A stretch of DNA of 64,000 nucleotides, taken from positions 496,001 to 560,000 of the forward strand of contig NZ_MOBP01000006.1 in NCBI RefSeq assembly GCF_003732665.1, read 5' to 3'. Below, piece by piece: positions 27,777 through 36,097 of this stretch; positions within the stretch are counted from its first letter, which is position 1, and every line of letters starts with the position of its first letter. The notes under the pieces are model-generated. The model was not told the DNA's origin. It did not search any database and saw only the letters and a program-made list of their open reading frames with translations. The stretch comes from Pseudomonas frederiksbergensis. Lineage in GTDB: Bacteria; Pseudomonadota; Gammaproteobacteria; Pseudomonadales; Pseudomonadaceae. Made by a program: the position numbers and the translations under genes.

Positions 27777-27803
27777 AAGCCCCAATCGAATGGGGCTTTT
27801 TCG
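27777..27803 (+). terminator. Second terminator before the sheath module
   Basis: AAGCCCCA-ATCGA-TGGGGCTT stem with TTTTT, ending 17 bases before the next gene. It lies inside the presumed tailocin operon, so readthrough or antitermination is needed. Confidence 0.85.
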
Positions 27804-27820
27804 TCTCTGGAGAAACCCAA

Positions 27821-28006
27821 ATGGCAGAACGCCAAACCTACACCGTCCTCGTCCCGTTCCCCGTCGGACGTGGTCACTGGTCCACCGCCGGCCAGGACCT
27901 CGACCTGCTCGACGTCGAAGCCAACGCACTGCTCAGCGCCGGTCGCCTGGAGCTGAAATCCACATCCACCAAGGCCTTGAAGGCCGCTGCCAAGAAGGCT
28001 GAATAA
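27821..28006 (+). CDS. Small conserved tailocin protein before the sheath
   Basis: A 61-residue protein, MAERQTYTVLVPFPVG.. with a Lys/Ala-rich C-terminus (KALKAAAKKAE). GGAGAAA precedes the ATG at 27821. It occupies the position that a DUF2635/gp38-like small protein has before the sheath in Mu-like tails, but no clear family match is visible. It ends one base before the sheath ATG. Confidence 0.6.
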   Translation: MAERQTYTVLVPFPVGRGHWSTAGQDLDLLDVEANALLSAGRLELKSTSTKALKAAAKKAE

Positions 28007-28007
28007 C

Positions 28008-29174
28008 ATGGCTGAGGTTTTGAACTTCGAGCACAACGGCATTACCGTCAATGCCACTGAATCCCCTGAGGCCATGGGTAGCCTGGGTGACAACGTCATT
28101 GGCCTGGTCGGCACCGCGCCGAAAGCCGATCCGCTGATTCCGCGTAACTCCCCATTCCGCATCAACAGCTTCACCACTCAGGCACTGCTCGATCCGACCG
28201 GCGCCGAGTCGGGCACGCTGTACCACGCGGTGTACCAGATCCTCAAAGTGGTGAAGGTGCCGGTCTACGTGGTCATCGTCGAAGAGGGCACCGCCCCGGC
28301 GGACACCATCAACAACGTGATCGGCGGCGTCGAGCCGGTGACCGGTCGCAAACTGGGTCTGGCCGCGTTGGGCGGTGTGCCGGAAGACCTGACCATCATC
28401 GGTGCGCCAGGCTTCACTGGCAGCAAGGCTGTGGCCAGTGAATTCGCTTCGTTCGGCAAACGCATCAAGGCCCGCGTAGTGCTCGACGGCAAGGACGCCG
28501 CGGTCGCTGATCAAGTGACTTACAGCCAGGAACTGGGCGGCGCCGACCTCGGTTTCGACCGTTGCCTGGTCGTGCACAACATGCCGGCCGTTTACTCCAA
28601 AGCGGCGAAGAAAAACGTATTCCTCGCACCTTCCAGCCTGGCCATCGCCGCACTGGCCAAGGTCAAGCAATGGGAGAGCCCGGGCAACCAGGTGACCTAC
28701 GCCGAAGACGTGTCGCGGGTGGTGGAATACAACATCCTCGACACCTCCACCGAAGGCGATCTGCTCAACCGTTATGGCATCAGCTATTACGCCCGCACTG
28801 TCCTCGGCGGCTTCTCGCTGCTGGGTAACCGCTCCGTCACCGGCAAGTTCATCAGCTACGTCGGCCTCGAAGATGCGATCAGCCGCAAGTTGGTGAAAGC
28901 CGGCCAGAAAGCCATGGCCAAGAACCTGACCAAGTCGTTCATGGATCAGGAGGTCAAGCGCATCAACGACTGGCTGCAAACCCTGGTCGCCGACGAAACC
29001 ATCCCGGGCGGCAGCGTGTATCTGCACCCGGAATTGAACAGCGTCGAGAAGTACAAGAACGGCACCTGGTTCATCGTCATCGACTACGGCCGCTACGCGC
29101 CGAACGAACACATGGTTTACCAACTCAACGCCCGCGATGAAATCATCGAGCAGTTCCTGGAGGATGTTCTCTAA
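28008..29174 (+). CDS. Contractile tail sheath, gpFI-like (tailocin 1)
   Basis: A 388-residue sheath protein of the P2 gpFI/pyocin PA0622 family. N-terminal FEHNGITVNATESPEAMGSLGDNVIGLVGTAP-like region (cut here: SLGDNVIGLVGTAPKADP), central domain with APGFTGSKAVASEF, and C-terminal domain with FMDQEVKRINDWLQTLVADETIPGG-type segment (core VKRINDWLQTLV) and YAPNEHMVYQLNA. It stores energy by metastable assembly around the tube and contracts on binding. The stop overlaps the tube start. Confidence 0.93.
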   Translation: MAEVLNFEHNGITVNATESPEAMGSLGDNVIGLVGTAPKADPLIPRNSPFRINSFTTQALLDPTGAESGTLYHAVYQILKVVKVPVYVVIVEEGTAPADTINNVIGGVEPVTGRKLGLAALGGVPEDLTIIGAPGFTGSKAVASEFASFGKRIKARVVLDGKDAAVADQVTYSQELGGADLGFDRCLVVHNMPAVYSKAAKKNVFLAPSSLAIAALAKVKQWESPGNQVTYAEDVSRVVEYNILDTSTEGDLLNRYGISYYARTVLGGFSLLGNRSVTGKFISYVGLEDAISRKLVKAGQKAMAKNLTKSFMDQEVKRINDWLQTLVADETIPGGSVYLHPELNSVEKYKNGTWFIVIDYGRYAPNEHMVYQLNARDEIIEQFLEDVL

Positions 29175-29680
29175 TGTTTACCAACCGTGTAAGACAGGCC
29201 ATCGCGGCCACCCTGCAAGGCTTGCCGTTGTCGGCGACTGTGGAAGACTTCACCCCGCCGAAGATTGAATTCGACATGGAAGAGATGCGCGGCGGGCGCT
29301 TTATCGGCGAGGAGATGGCCAAGAGCGGCAAAGTGCTCAATGCCACGTTGACCCTGCAAGGCGCTGGCCCGGAAATCATGCTGGCCCTCGGTGTGACCTT
29401 GGGCGACGACATTCTGCTGAACGTCCGTGAAGCCGGCCAGGATCAGGATGGCAACACCTGGTTCACCTACCACACCGTTGGCGGCAAATTGAAATCCCTC
29501 GAAGAGACCAAGTTGAAGATGGGTGACAAGCCCACCACCACGCTCGTGCTGTCCTGCCGTACCTACAACCGCCTCGAAAACGGCATTCCGGTGATCGACA
29601 TCGACGTGCGCACTCAGAAGTTCATGCTCAACGGCGTCGACATTCTCGGTGATGCCCGCCGCGCCGTGTTGATGCCGTAA
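29174..29680 (+). CDS. Tail tube, gpFII-like (tailocin 1)
   Basis: A 168-residue tube protein homologous to P2 gpFII/pyocin PA0623: LPLSATVEDFTPPKIEF, EMRGGRFIGEEMAKSGKVL, and the C-terminal DIDVRTQKFMLNGVDILGDAR. It polymerises into the inner tube under the sheath. It starts on the sheath stop (TAATG). A REPIN follows. Confidence 0.92.
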   Translation: MFTNRVRQAIAATLQGLPLSATVEDFTPPKIEFDMEEMRGGRFIGEEMAKSGKVLNATLTLQGAGPEIMLALGVTLGDDILLNVREAGQDQDGNTWFTYHTVGGKLKSLEETKLKMGDKPTTTLVLSCRTYNRLENGIPVIDIDVRTQKFMLNGVDILGDARRAVLMP

Positions 29681-29690
29681 ACACTATCCC

Positions 29691-29779
29691 TGTGGGAGCG
29701 AGCTTGCTCGCGATGAGGCCGGCAGATCCAACACTGTGTTGCCTGACCCACCGCCATCGCGAGCAAGCTCGCTCCCACA
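29691..29779. repeat. REPIN between tube and assembly chaperone genes
   Basis: An 89-base element made of TGTGGGAGCGAGCTTGCTCG and its inverted copy with a short middle. It lies inside the tailocin 1 operon. It may protect the highly needed sheath-tube mRNA from 3' decay. Confidence 0.9.
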
Positions 29780-29863
29780 AGGGGCTTTGCAATCCCTTTG
29801 ATCTGCATTCTCCAATCGGCATTTACGCAACACCTCCCCATGATCCACCAAGGAATTCATTTC

Positions 29864-30445
29864 ATGCTCTGGACGCCTCCCGTTCACGTCTTGCTGTCGC
29901 CGATCACCGCCGACAATCAGGTGCAGATCGAGCAGATTCAGCTCAAACCCTTGTTTTACGCCGCGCAGAAAGAGGCCTTGGCCCGTGCCGGTGATGATGA
30001 GGACGATCAGTTTTTCGAACTGGCGAAATTGGCCACCGGGCTGTCGGTCAAGGAACTCGACCAACTCAAGCGCCCTGACTACGTGAGCATCGCCCAGTAC
30101 GTGCACGAAATGTCGACCCGCCCGGCTGCTTACTTTCTGGAACAGGAAGGGCAGGGCGAGCCATCGGCAGACCCCGATCAAGTGCAACTGCTGCAACCGC
30201 TCAATGCCGGTGGCCGCAGCATGACCGCGCTAACCCTGGAAATGCCGGTACTGCGCGCCACCAAGGCGATGAAAAAACTGAAAACCGCCAAGGAACGCGC
30301 CGAGTTCATCACTGCCCATTGCACCGGGCTGATGATTCCCGATCTGGACCTGCTGACCGTGCCCGACTGGACACAGCTTCAGGTACGCATCGACGATTTT
30401 TTAAACAAACCGGCGGACTTCTTTCGGAGCGCGACATCGAAGTAA
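29864..30445 (+). CDS. Tail assembly chaperone, gpE-like, with internal duplication (tailocin 1)
   Basis: A 193-residue protein made of two similar halves of about 90 residues. The first contains FFELAKLATGLSVKELDQL..RPAAYFLE, the second FITAHCTGLMIPDLDLL..KPADFFRS. This is the tail assembly protein domain seen once in Mu gp41-type chaperones. AAGGAA lies before the ATG at 29864, chosen over 29840. A slippery heptamer near the 3' end allows a -1 frameshift product, as for P2 E/E+E'. It would coat the tape measure during tail assembly. Confidence 0.75.
   Translation: MLWTPPVHVLLSPITADNQVQIEQIQLKPLFYAAQKEALARAGDDEDDQFFELAKLATGLSVKELDQLKRPDYVSIAQYVHEMSTRPAAYFLEQEGQGEPSADPDQVQLLQPLNAGGRSMTALTLEMPVLRATKAMKKLKTAKERAEFITAHCTGLMIPDLDLLTVPDWTQLQVRIDDFLNKPADFFRSATSK
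30400..30406 (+). promoter_or_regulatory. Programmed -1 frameshift slippery site TTTAAAC
   Basis: The zero-frame codons TTA-AAC are preceded by T, giving the classical slippery heptamer T TTA AAC. The -1 frame is open from here to TAG at 30565-30567, and the zero frame ends 39 bases later. Position at the chaperone end is where tailed phages place this signal. Confidence 0.8.
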
Positions 30446-30567
30446 TTCTCGATGTGGTGCCGCTCATTTACCCGGTAAGTGAAGCGGAAATTCTGGAATG
30501 GGACGCCGGCAAGGCATTGCGCCGCTACGACATCGCGATCACTCGCCTTGGCGTGAAACAGGAGTAG
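30403..30567 (+). CDS. Frameshift extension of the tail assembly chaperone (E' part, tailocin 1)
   Basis: Read in the -1 frame after the slippery site, this adds about 54 residues containing LLSERDIEVILDVVPLIYP and ILEWDAGKALRRYDIAITRLG, a typical GpE'/DUF-like extension before the tape measure. It has no start signal of its own. The fusion product would be about 234 residues. It ends 6 bases before the tape-measure ATG. Confidence 0.72.
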   Translation, partial: KQTGGLLSERDIEVILDVVPLIYPVSEAEILEWDAGKALRRYDIAITRLGVKQE

Positions 30568-30573
30568 AGCGGG

Positions 30574-32739
30574 ATGGCGGACGATAGATATTCGCTCAAA
30601 TACGCAACCCTTGATGGCAGTGGGTTGGCGTTCGGTAATACCCGCCTGGCCTCGGCCGGTACGGGCGAAATGTCAGCACAAGGCATGGGCACGTCCGCCA
30701 GGGATCAATGGTCTGGCCTCGGCCTGGCGCTGGAAAGTGTCGGGCTCAAGCTCGGTCTGTTGACGATGGCGATTGAGTCGCTGACCTTGAAAATTGCGTC
30801 GCAACGTTTGTTGTCCCAATCGATGGGAACCGGTGCCAGGAATGAGCCGGCAAGCGAGAAGAGTGCGGGCAAGTCCGGTAACCGTATCGAACCGCCGGAC
30901 CTGCTCAAACCCGCGATAGAGATGGATTCGGCCATGGCCGATTTGAACCAGGCCGCGCAGTTGAGCCCGCGTCAGAGCGCGCAAATGGCGCAGTCAAACC
31001 AGCACATCGCCAGCGCTCCGCTAGTGGCGGCCGGCGGGACTAAAGCGGTTGATCTGGTGAAGATTGAAAGCCTGGCGGCCAAGGCCGGGATCGCCAGCGA
31101 TCTGCCGAATGCTTCGGACCGACAGTTCGAGCTGTTGCGCTTCGCCAGTGACGCTGGCGTCACCGCGTCGGCGTTCAAAATGCCGGCGCTGGATGTCGCC
31201 GAGATGATGGCCGCCTGGCGCACGTCGATGAAGCTCAGCGGCCCTCAGGCTTTTGATCTGGCGGACGCAACCAACCATCTGGGCAAAATCCCCGGTGGTG
31301 CGAAAGCGGCGGATATCGGTGCGGTCTTGCAGCGTGACGGTGCAGCCGCTACCACAGCAGGGTTGATGCCTGCCCAAGCCGCAGCGCTGACGGCGGCATT
31401 GTTGACCACGGGGACGCAGAAGTCCGATGTCGGCACTGCACTCAATAACATCACCAGCGCCATGGCCAAGGGGGATCAGGTTTCCGCAAGCGAGCGAGCA
31501 GCCTGGCAGCAGTTGAAGCTTGATCCCGTGGAGGTGGCTGGCCTTTTACGCCAAGAGGACAAGGCGCCGGGCGCGGTCATGTCGGTGCTTGCAGCGTTAA
31601 ACGCACAACCAGCCGAGAATCGCTCAACACTGGCCACTACATTGTTTGCCAACGGGGACGAAGCTGCGGTGCGTATGTCGCGCAATCTGCCTGACGTCAA
31701 CCAAGCCTTCTGGCAGGTGTCCGACAACCGCCAGTACGCCACGTCGCAGTTGGGTGACAAGAGCTCGGTGAAGCAAGACGCGCTTTTAGAGTCCAAGACC
31801 CAGCAGGGTCAGTGGAATGTCTTGAATGCGCGCAATGATCGTCTGTCGGTGGCCACCGGGAATGCGCTGGCACCCACAGCTAATAGTGCGCTGGGTGCTG
31901 CCGGTTCGGTGACTGACAGGCTGAGTGAATTGGCCGAAACCCATCCGAAAACCACGGCGGCTGTCGTCATTGTCACGGCAGCCATCAAGCCGTTGGTGAG
32001 TGCGCTGTTCAAAGCCATAACGGATGAGGTGAGCAACCAGGCGGCCAAGGGGGTGTTGGGCAAAGTGGCACCTCGGCTACCTGGCCGTTTGGGGGAACTG
32101 ATCTCCGAGGACTTCAGAAAAACCGGTGGCACGCCCAAACCGGATCTCAAGCTCGCGAACGCCGCCATGGCAGATGTGGAGCTCGGTCCTATGCGAGGGC
32201 TGAGCGGTTCCTTGAGCCCCGTTAAACGCTTGATACCGTTGGCGACCGCGTTAAGTGTTGCCCCCATGGTGGTGGAAGGCGCAATGAACGGAGACACCCG
32301 GACGATGGGTGCTGGCCTTGGCATCGCTGGCGGCGTCTGGGCAGGTGCTGAGGCGGGTGCTGCCATGGGCGCCATGGCGGGGGCCTTTCTCGGTCCGCTC
32401 GGCGCCGCCATTGGCGGGGTGGCCGGCGCGGCTGTCGGCGGACTGGCCGGCAGCTGGATCGGCCAGGAAACAGGTGCCTGGCTGGGTGAAAAGCTCGCCA
32501 CGCCCGCCGACAAACTTCCCCCTCCGGGCCAAGCCGTCAACGACCTGACCAGTACCCAGGCAACGAGCCAGCAAAACACGGTGAACGCCAACATCTACAT
32601 CAACGGCCACGATTCACCCAATGCCACTGAATTGGCCAACCTGGTCGTGCAACACCTTTCCAACCAATTCGCAATGATGACAACGACCAATCAACTCGCC
32701 GTGCGACGTGACACGGCCCTGACCGATGGGGTGGCTTGA
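30574..32739 (+). CDS. Tape measure protein (tailocin 1)
   Basis: A 721-residue protein that fixes tail length, equivalent to P2 gpT/PA0625. Predicted mostly helical. The middle part (about 135-420) matches the phage tail tape measure core, with DLPNASDRQFELLRFASDAG-like and DLADATNHLGKIPGGAKAADI segments (the latter at about 227-247). Residues 575-650 form a Gly/Ala zipper region (GAGLGIAGGVWAGAEAGAAM), probably membrane active on release. It is short for phage tape measures but normal for tailocins. Its stop overlaps the next start. Confidence 0.87.
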   Translation: MADDRYSLKYATLDGSGLAFGNTRLASAGTGEMSAQGMGTSARDQWSGLGLALESVGLKLGLLTMAIESLTLKIASQRLLSQSMGTGARNEPASEKSAGKSGNRIEPPDLLKPAIEMDSAMADLNQAAQLSPRQSAQMAQSNQHIASAPLVAAGGTKAVDLVKIESLAAKAGIASDLPNASDRQFELLRFASDAGVTASAFKMPALDVAEMMAAWRTSMKLSGPQAFDLADATNHLGKIPGGAKAADIGAVLQRDGAAATTAGLMPAQAAALTAALLTTGTQKSDVGTALNNITSAMAKGDQVSASERAAWQQLKLDPVEVAGLLRQEDKAPGAVMSVLAALNAQPAENRSTLATTLFANGDEAAVRMSRNLPDVNQAFWQVSDNRQYATSQLGDKSSVKQDALLESKTQQGQWNVLNARNDRLSVATGNALAPTANSALGAAGSVTDRLSELAETHPKTTAAVVIVTAAIKPLVSALFKAITDEVSNQAAKGVLGKVAPRLPGRLGELISEDFRKTGGTPKPDLKLANAAMADVELGPMRGLSGSLSPVKRLIPLATALSVAPMVVEGAMNGDTRTMGAGLGIAGGVWAGAEAGAAMGAMAGAFLGPLGAAIGGVAGAAVGGLAGSWIGQETGAWLGEKLATPADKLPPPGQAVNDLTSTQATSQQNTVNANIYINGHDSPNATELANLVVQHLSNQFAMMTTTNQLAVRRDTALTDGVA

Positions 32740-33122
32740 TGAGGCAGCAAATGGCACTCGGCACATTCATCTTTGGCTTGTCGAGCAACTTTGCCTACGA
32801 CGGCCTGTTGCGCAAATCAGACGGTGGCTGGGTGAAGGTAGACATTCTCAGCAGCAAACCCAAGTCCAGCCAGACCGGTCAAGGCCTGCAGACCCTGACG
32901 ATTAACGGCAAGGCCATGTACGCGGTGGCCATGGACCGGCTCGATGAGTTGCGCGCCTTGCAGGCGCTGCGCATACCGTTGCCGTTGGTTGATGGCATTG
33001 GGCGCAACTGGGGTTTGTGGCGGATCGACGATGTGACGGAAACCCAAAGCTGCGTGATTGATGACGGCACCGCGATGTTGATCAGTTGGACGATTACGTT
33101 GGGGGAATACGTCAATGCGTAA
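32739..33122 (+). CDS. Tail protein gpU (tailocin 1)
   Basis: A 127-residue P2 gpU-like protein, MRQQMALGTFIFGL.., with SGGWVKVDILSSKPKSS-type and LRALQALRIPLPLVDG segments. It starts on the tape-measure stop (TGATG); an ATG at 32751 with GAGG upstream is the alternative. It belongs to the tail tip/hub assembly group with X and D and overlaps gpX by 8 bases. Confidence 0.87.
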   Translation: MRQQMALGTFIFGLSSNFAYDGLLRKSDGGWVKVDILSSKPKSSQTGQGLQTLTINGKAMYAVAMDRLDELRALQALRIPLPLVDGIGRNWGLWRIDDVTETQSCVIDDGTAMLISWTITLGEYVNA

Positions 33123-33327
33123 GGTACGAACCATTGCCGGTGACTCGGTGAATCTGTTGCTCTACCGCGAAATCGAGCGTTGTGATGATGCGGCCGAAGA
33201 AGCGCTGTGGCGCCTCAACCCGACATTGGCCGAACTCGGCCCGGTATTGCCCGCAGGCGTCTGGGTGGTGTTGCCGGAACTTGAATCCAGACCTGTGGCA
33301 AAAACGCCGGTAACGGCTTGGGATTAA
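33115..33327 (+). CDS. Tail protein gpX, LysM-like (tailocin 1)
   Basis: A 70-residue P2 gpX-like protein. It has a LysM-type pattern: VRTIAGDSVNLLLYRE, then LWRLNPTLAELGPVLPAGVWVVLPE. In tails it sits at the hub and may contact peptidoglycan. Length is typical. Confidence 0.88.
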   Translation: MRKVRTIAGDSVNLLLYREIERCDDAAEEALWRLNPTLAELGPVLPAGVWVVLPELESRPVAKTPVTAWD

Positions 33328-33336
33328 GGAGGTTAC

Positions 33337-34365
33337 ATGGCACTGGGGTTCACGCCAGCGATAGAAATTTACGGGGCCAATGAGACCCTGATCAATCAAC
33401 GCCTGATCAGTTGGGAGCACATCGATGCTGCCGGTATCGAGTCCGATCAACTGACTCTGGTGCTGGATCTGGAAGGCCTTGAAGGGTTGCCGAACCTGGG
33501 CGGTAAAGTCGGTTTGCGCGTGGGATATCTGGAATCAGGGCTGGTGAATAAAGGTCAGTTCCTGGTCGCCAGGCGCACGCCGACGCTGTTCCCGTTTCGT
33601 GTGTCGCTGGTGGCCACCGCCGCACCGTTCACTGCGACGGACGAAACCGGATTTCTGTTACGCCGCTCGGCCAGTCATGGCCCGACGACCGTCGGTGCAT
33701 TGTTTCGCGAGCTGACGTCCAGGCACGGCTTTTCGCCAAGGGTGGATCCGGCGCTGTCGCTGATAAAGATCGATCACATGGATCAATCGAATGAGTCCGA
33801 CATGGGCTTCATTACGCGTTTGGCGAACAAGTACCGGGCCGTCACCAAACCGGTTGATGAACTGTATGTGCTGGCCATGCCAGGCCAGGTCAAATCGTTG
33901 TCGGGCAAAGTGCTGGCAGACGTCAGGCTGTCGGTCACCCGCAACAATCGTCCCGGCGACCATGGGTTTATCAGCGCCACGCTTGATGACACGGCCCGAG
34001 ACAAAAGCCAAGGCTGCAAAGTCAGTTGGTGGGACGCCGCAGCGGGTGTGTTTCGGGAGGTCACAGTGGGGAAAGCGCCATTCAAGGTCGTGCGCCAGGG
34101 TTGCCAGAGTGAAAACGAAGCACGGGCCGTTGGCGAAGGTGAAGTGCGCAACATGGCCCGTCAAAAACTCAAGGTGAAAATCAGCTGTCCGGGCAATCCC
34201 AACTTCTCGGCTGAAGGCCTGGTACTGCTGGACGACACCTGGCCGGACTTCATGCGTGGGCGCTGGTCGATCGACAAAGTCACGGCCAGCGGTGATCGCA
34301 CCAGCAGTTATCGCTGCATGATCGAAGCAACTTGCCTCGACCCGGATGCGGTTGCCTTTGACTGA
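33337..34365 (+). CDS. Baseplate hub protein gpD (tailocin 1)
   Basis: A 342-residue late-control gpD homologue (T4 gp27-like hub). Seen are GANETLINQRLISWEHIDAAG near the start (core NQRLISWEHID), LDLEGLPNLG-type region, and C-terminal LDDTWPDFMRGRWSIDKV. It carries the spike gpV. A perfect AAGGAGG lies before the ATG. It is the last gene of tailocin 1; the REPIN array begins 31 bases after its stop. As in R-pyocins, no integrase or head genes follow. Confidence 0.9.
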   Translation: MALGFTPAIEIYGANETLINQRLISWEHIDAAGIESDQLTLVLDLEGLEGLPNLGGKVGLRVGYLESGLVNKGQFLVARRTPTLFPFRVSLVATAAPFTATDETGFLLRRSASHGPTTVGALFRELTSRHGFSPRVDPALSLIKIDHMDQSNESDMGFITRLANKYRAVTKPVDELYVLAMPGQVKSLSGKVLADVRLSVTRNNRPGDHGFISATLDDTARDKSQGCKVSWWDAAAGVFREVTVGKAPFKVVRQGCQSENEARAVGEGEVRNMARQKLKVKISCPGNPNFSAEGLVLLDDTWPDFMRGRWSIDKVTASGDRTSSYRCMIEATCLDPDAVAFD

Positions 34366-34395
34366 TTCAAGCCTGTAGCCAACACACAGGATTCC

Positions 34396-35295
34396 TGTGG
34401 GAGCGGGCTTGCTCGCGAAGACGTCAGTCCATCCAGCACCGATGCCGACAGACCCACCGCTTTCGCGAGCAAGCCCGCTCCCACATTTGTTCAGTGTTTT
34501 GCACAAAAACCTGCACACAACCGAAATCCCTGTGGGAGCGGGCTTGCTCGCGAAGGCGTCAGTCCATTCAACACCGATGCCGCCAGACCCACCGCTTTCG
34601 CGAGCAAGCCCGCTCCCACATTTGCTCAGTGTTTTGCACAAAAACCTGCACACAACCGAAATCCCTGTGGGAGCGGGCTTGCTCGCGAAGGCGTCAGTCC
34701 ATCCAACACTGATGCCGCCAGACCCACCGCTTTCGCGAGCAAGCCCGCTCCCACATTTGTTCAGTGATTTGCACAAAAACCTGCACACAACCGAAATCCC
34801 TGTGGGAGCGGGCTTGCTCGCGAAGACGCCATCACATTCACCATCGATGTCGTCAGACCCACCGCTTTCGCGAGCAAGCCCGCTCCCACATTTGTTCAGT
34901 GTTTTGCACAGAAACCTGCACACAACCCAAATCCCTGTGGGAGCGAGCCTGCTCGCGAAGGCGTCAGTCCATCCAACACCGATGTCGCCAGACCCACCGC
35001 TTTCGCGAGCAAGCCCGCTCCCACATTTGTTCAGTGTTTTGCGCAAAAACCTGCGTACAACCGAAATCCCTGTGGGAGCGAGCCTGCTCGCGAAGGCGTC
35101 AGTCCATCCAGCACCGATGCCGCCAGACCCACCGCTTTCGCGAGCAAGCCCGCTCCCACATTTGTTCAGTGTTTTGCACAAAAAACTGCGTACAACCGAA
35201 ATCCCTGTGGGAGCGGGCTTGCTCGCGAAGACGCCATCACATTCACCATCGATGTCGCCTGACTCGCCGCTTTCGCGGGCAAGCCCGCTCCCACA
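34396..35295. repeat. Tandem array of seven REPINs, exact 135-bp period
   Basis: Copies start at 34396, 34531, 34666, 34801, 34936, 35071 and 35206. Each unit is a 90-base REPIN (TGTGGGAGCGGGCTTGCTCG at one end, its inverted copy at the other) plus a 45-base spacer (containing GTTCAGTG and GCACAAAAACC); the last lacks the spacer. Units differ by a few substitutions. The array fills the space between the two tailocins. Long open frames through it on both strands are artefacts of the 135-base (45-codon) period. Confidence 0.95.
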
Positions 35296-35333
35296 GTTTC
35301 CGACCGTACTTTTCATACCACTGGAGCGCCCTC

Positions 35334-35918
35334 ATGAAGATCACTCCGATCCTCACGCAACTGCGTGCCCAATGCCCAGCCCTGGCCAATCGCATTGCGG
35401 CGGGCATCGATCTCGCCACGCTACAAGCCAACACCCCCCTCACCACCCCCTGCGCCTACATCGTGCCTCTCGCCGATGTGGCCAGCAAAAGCCTCGCGCA
35501 GAACCTGGCTTTGCAGCCGATCCGCGACCGCTTCGAAGTGACCCTGGTGCTCGACACCACGGACGCGACAAAAGCGCTGGATCTGTTGCACGACCTGCGG
35601 GCCGAGCTGTGGCGTGCACTGGTGGGTTTCAAGCCTGGCGCGGACTACGACGCCATCGAATACGACGGTGGTGAACTGGTTTCGATCAACAGCACCCGTG
35701 CGTTGTATCGACTGGGCTTTTACGCCGAATTCCAGCTCGGCCGCAATCTGCCAAACCAACCGGCAGAGAGTTGGCACGAGCGTGAACTGGACGGTTTGTC
35801 GTCCTTTACCGGGGTCACGGTGCGGGTCGATGCCATCGACCCGGCGGACCCCAATCTGAAACGCCCAGGCCCCGACGGGCGCCTGGAAATGACTTTCTCT
35901 GGAGATGTAACCCCATGA
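35334..35918 (+). CDS. Mu gp37-like protein, probable tail terminator (tailocin 2)
   Basis: A 194-residue protein, MKITPILTQLRAQCPALANRI.., with YIVPLADVAS, DRFEVTLVLDTTDATKALDLL and EYDGGELVSINSTRALYRLGFYAEF-type segments (core NSTRALYRLGFYAEF). It occupies the Mu gp37 (gpK region) place before gp38 and the sheath. GGAGCG precedes the ATG; reading upstream would enter the REPIN array. It opens the Mu-like tail module. Confidence 0.78.
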   Translation: MKITPILTQLRAQCPALANRIAAGIDLATLQANTPLTTPCAYIVPLADVASKSLAQNLALQPIRDRFEVTLVLDTTDATKALDLLHDLRAELWRALVGFKPGADYDAIEYDGGELVSINSTRALYRLGFYAEFQLGRNLPNQPAESWHERELDGLSSFTGVTVRVDAIDPADPNLKRPGPDGRLEMTFSGDVTP

Positions 35919-36097
35919 GCAAACGCATCACCGTGCTGCCGGCCCCAGGCCGTGTCGTGCCGGACCCGGAAGCGGGCGATCTGTTGCCCCTCGAGGGCCG
36001 TGAAGTGCCGGACAACGCCTGGTGGCGTCGACGTCTGGCCGATGGCGATATCACTACCAAAGCCGTGAAAGCGGCCAAACCACAGGGAGCCAAATAA
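35915..36097 (+). CDS. DUF2635 protein, Mu gp38-like (tailocin 2)
   Basis: A 60-residue protein with VLPAPGRVVPDPEAGDLLP and EGREVPDNAWWRRRLADGDI, the DUF2635 pattern that always precedes the Mu-like sheath. It overlaps gp37 by 4 bases and the sheath by 1. Function is unknown; a structural or chaperone role for the sheath has been suggested by position. Confidence 0.85.
   Translation: MSKRITVLPAPGRVVPDPEAGDLLPLEGREVPDNAWWRRRLADGDITTKAVKAAKPQGAK

Noticed and set aside
34396..35295. CRISPR-like array (regular direct repeats)
   Set aside because: The repeat unit is a 90-base palindromic REPIN and the 45-base spacers are nearly identical to each other, the reverse of a CRISPR array. No cas genes are near.
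34397..35674. Long open frame with 45-residue protein repeats across the REPIN array, plus a 552-residue one on the other strand
   Set aside because: The 135-base period is divisible by three, so frames without a stop stay open. There is no start signal, and the peptides are translations of REP palindromes running into real genes.
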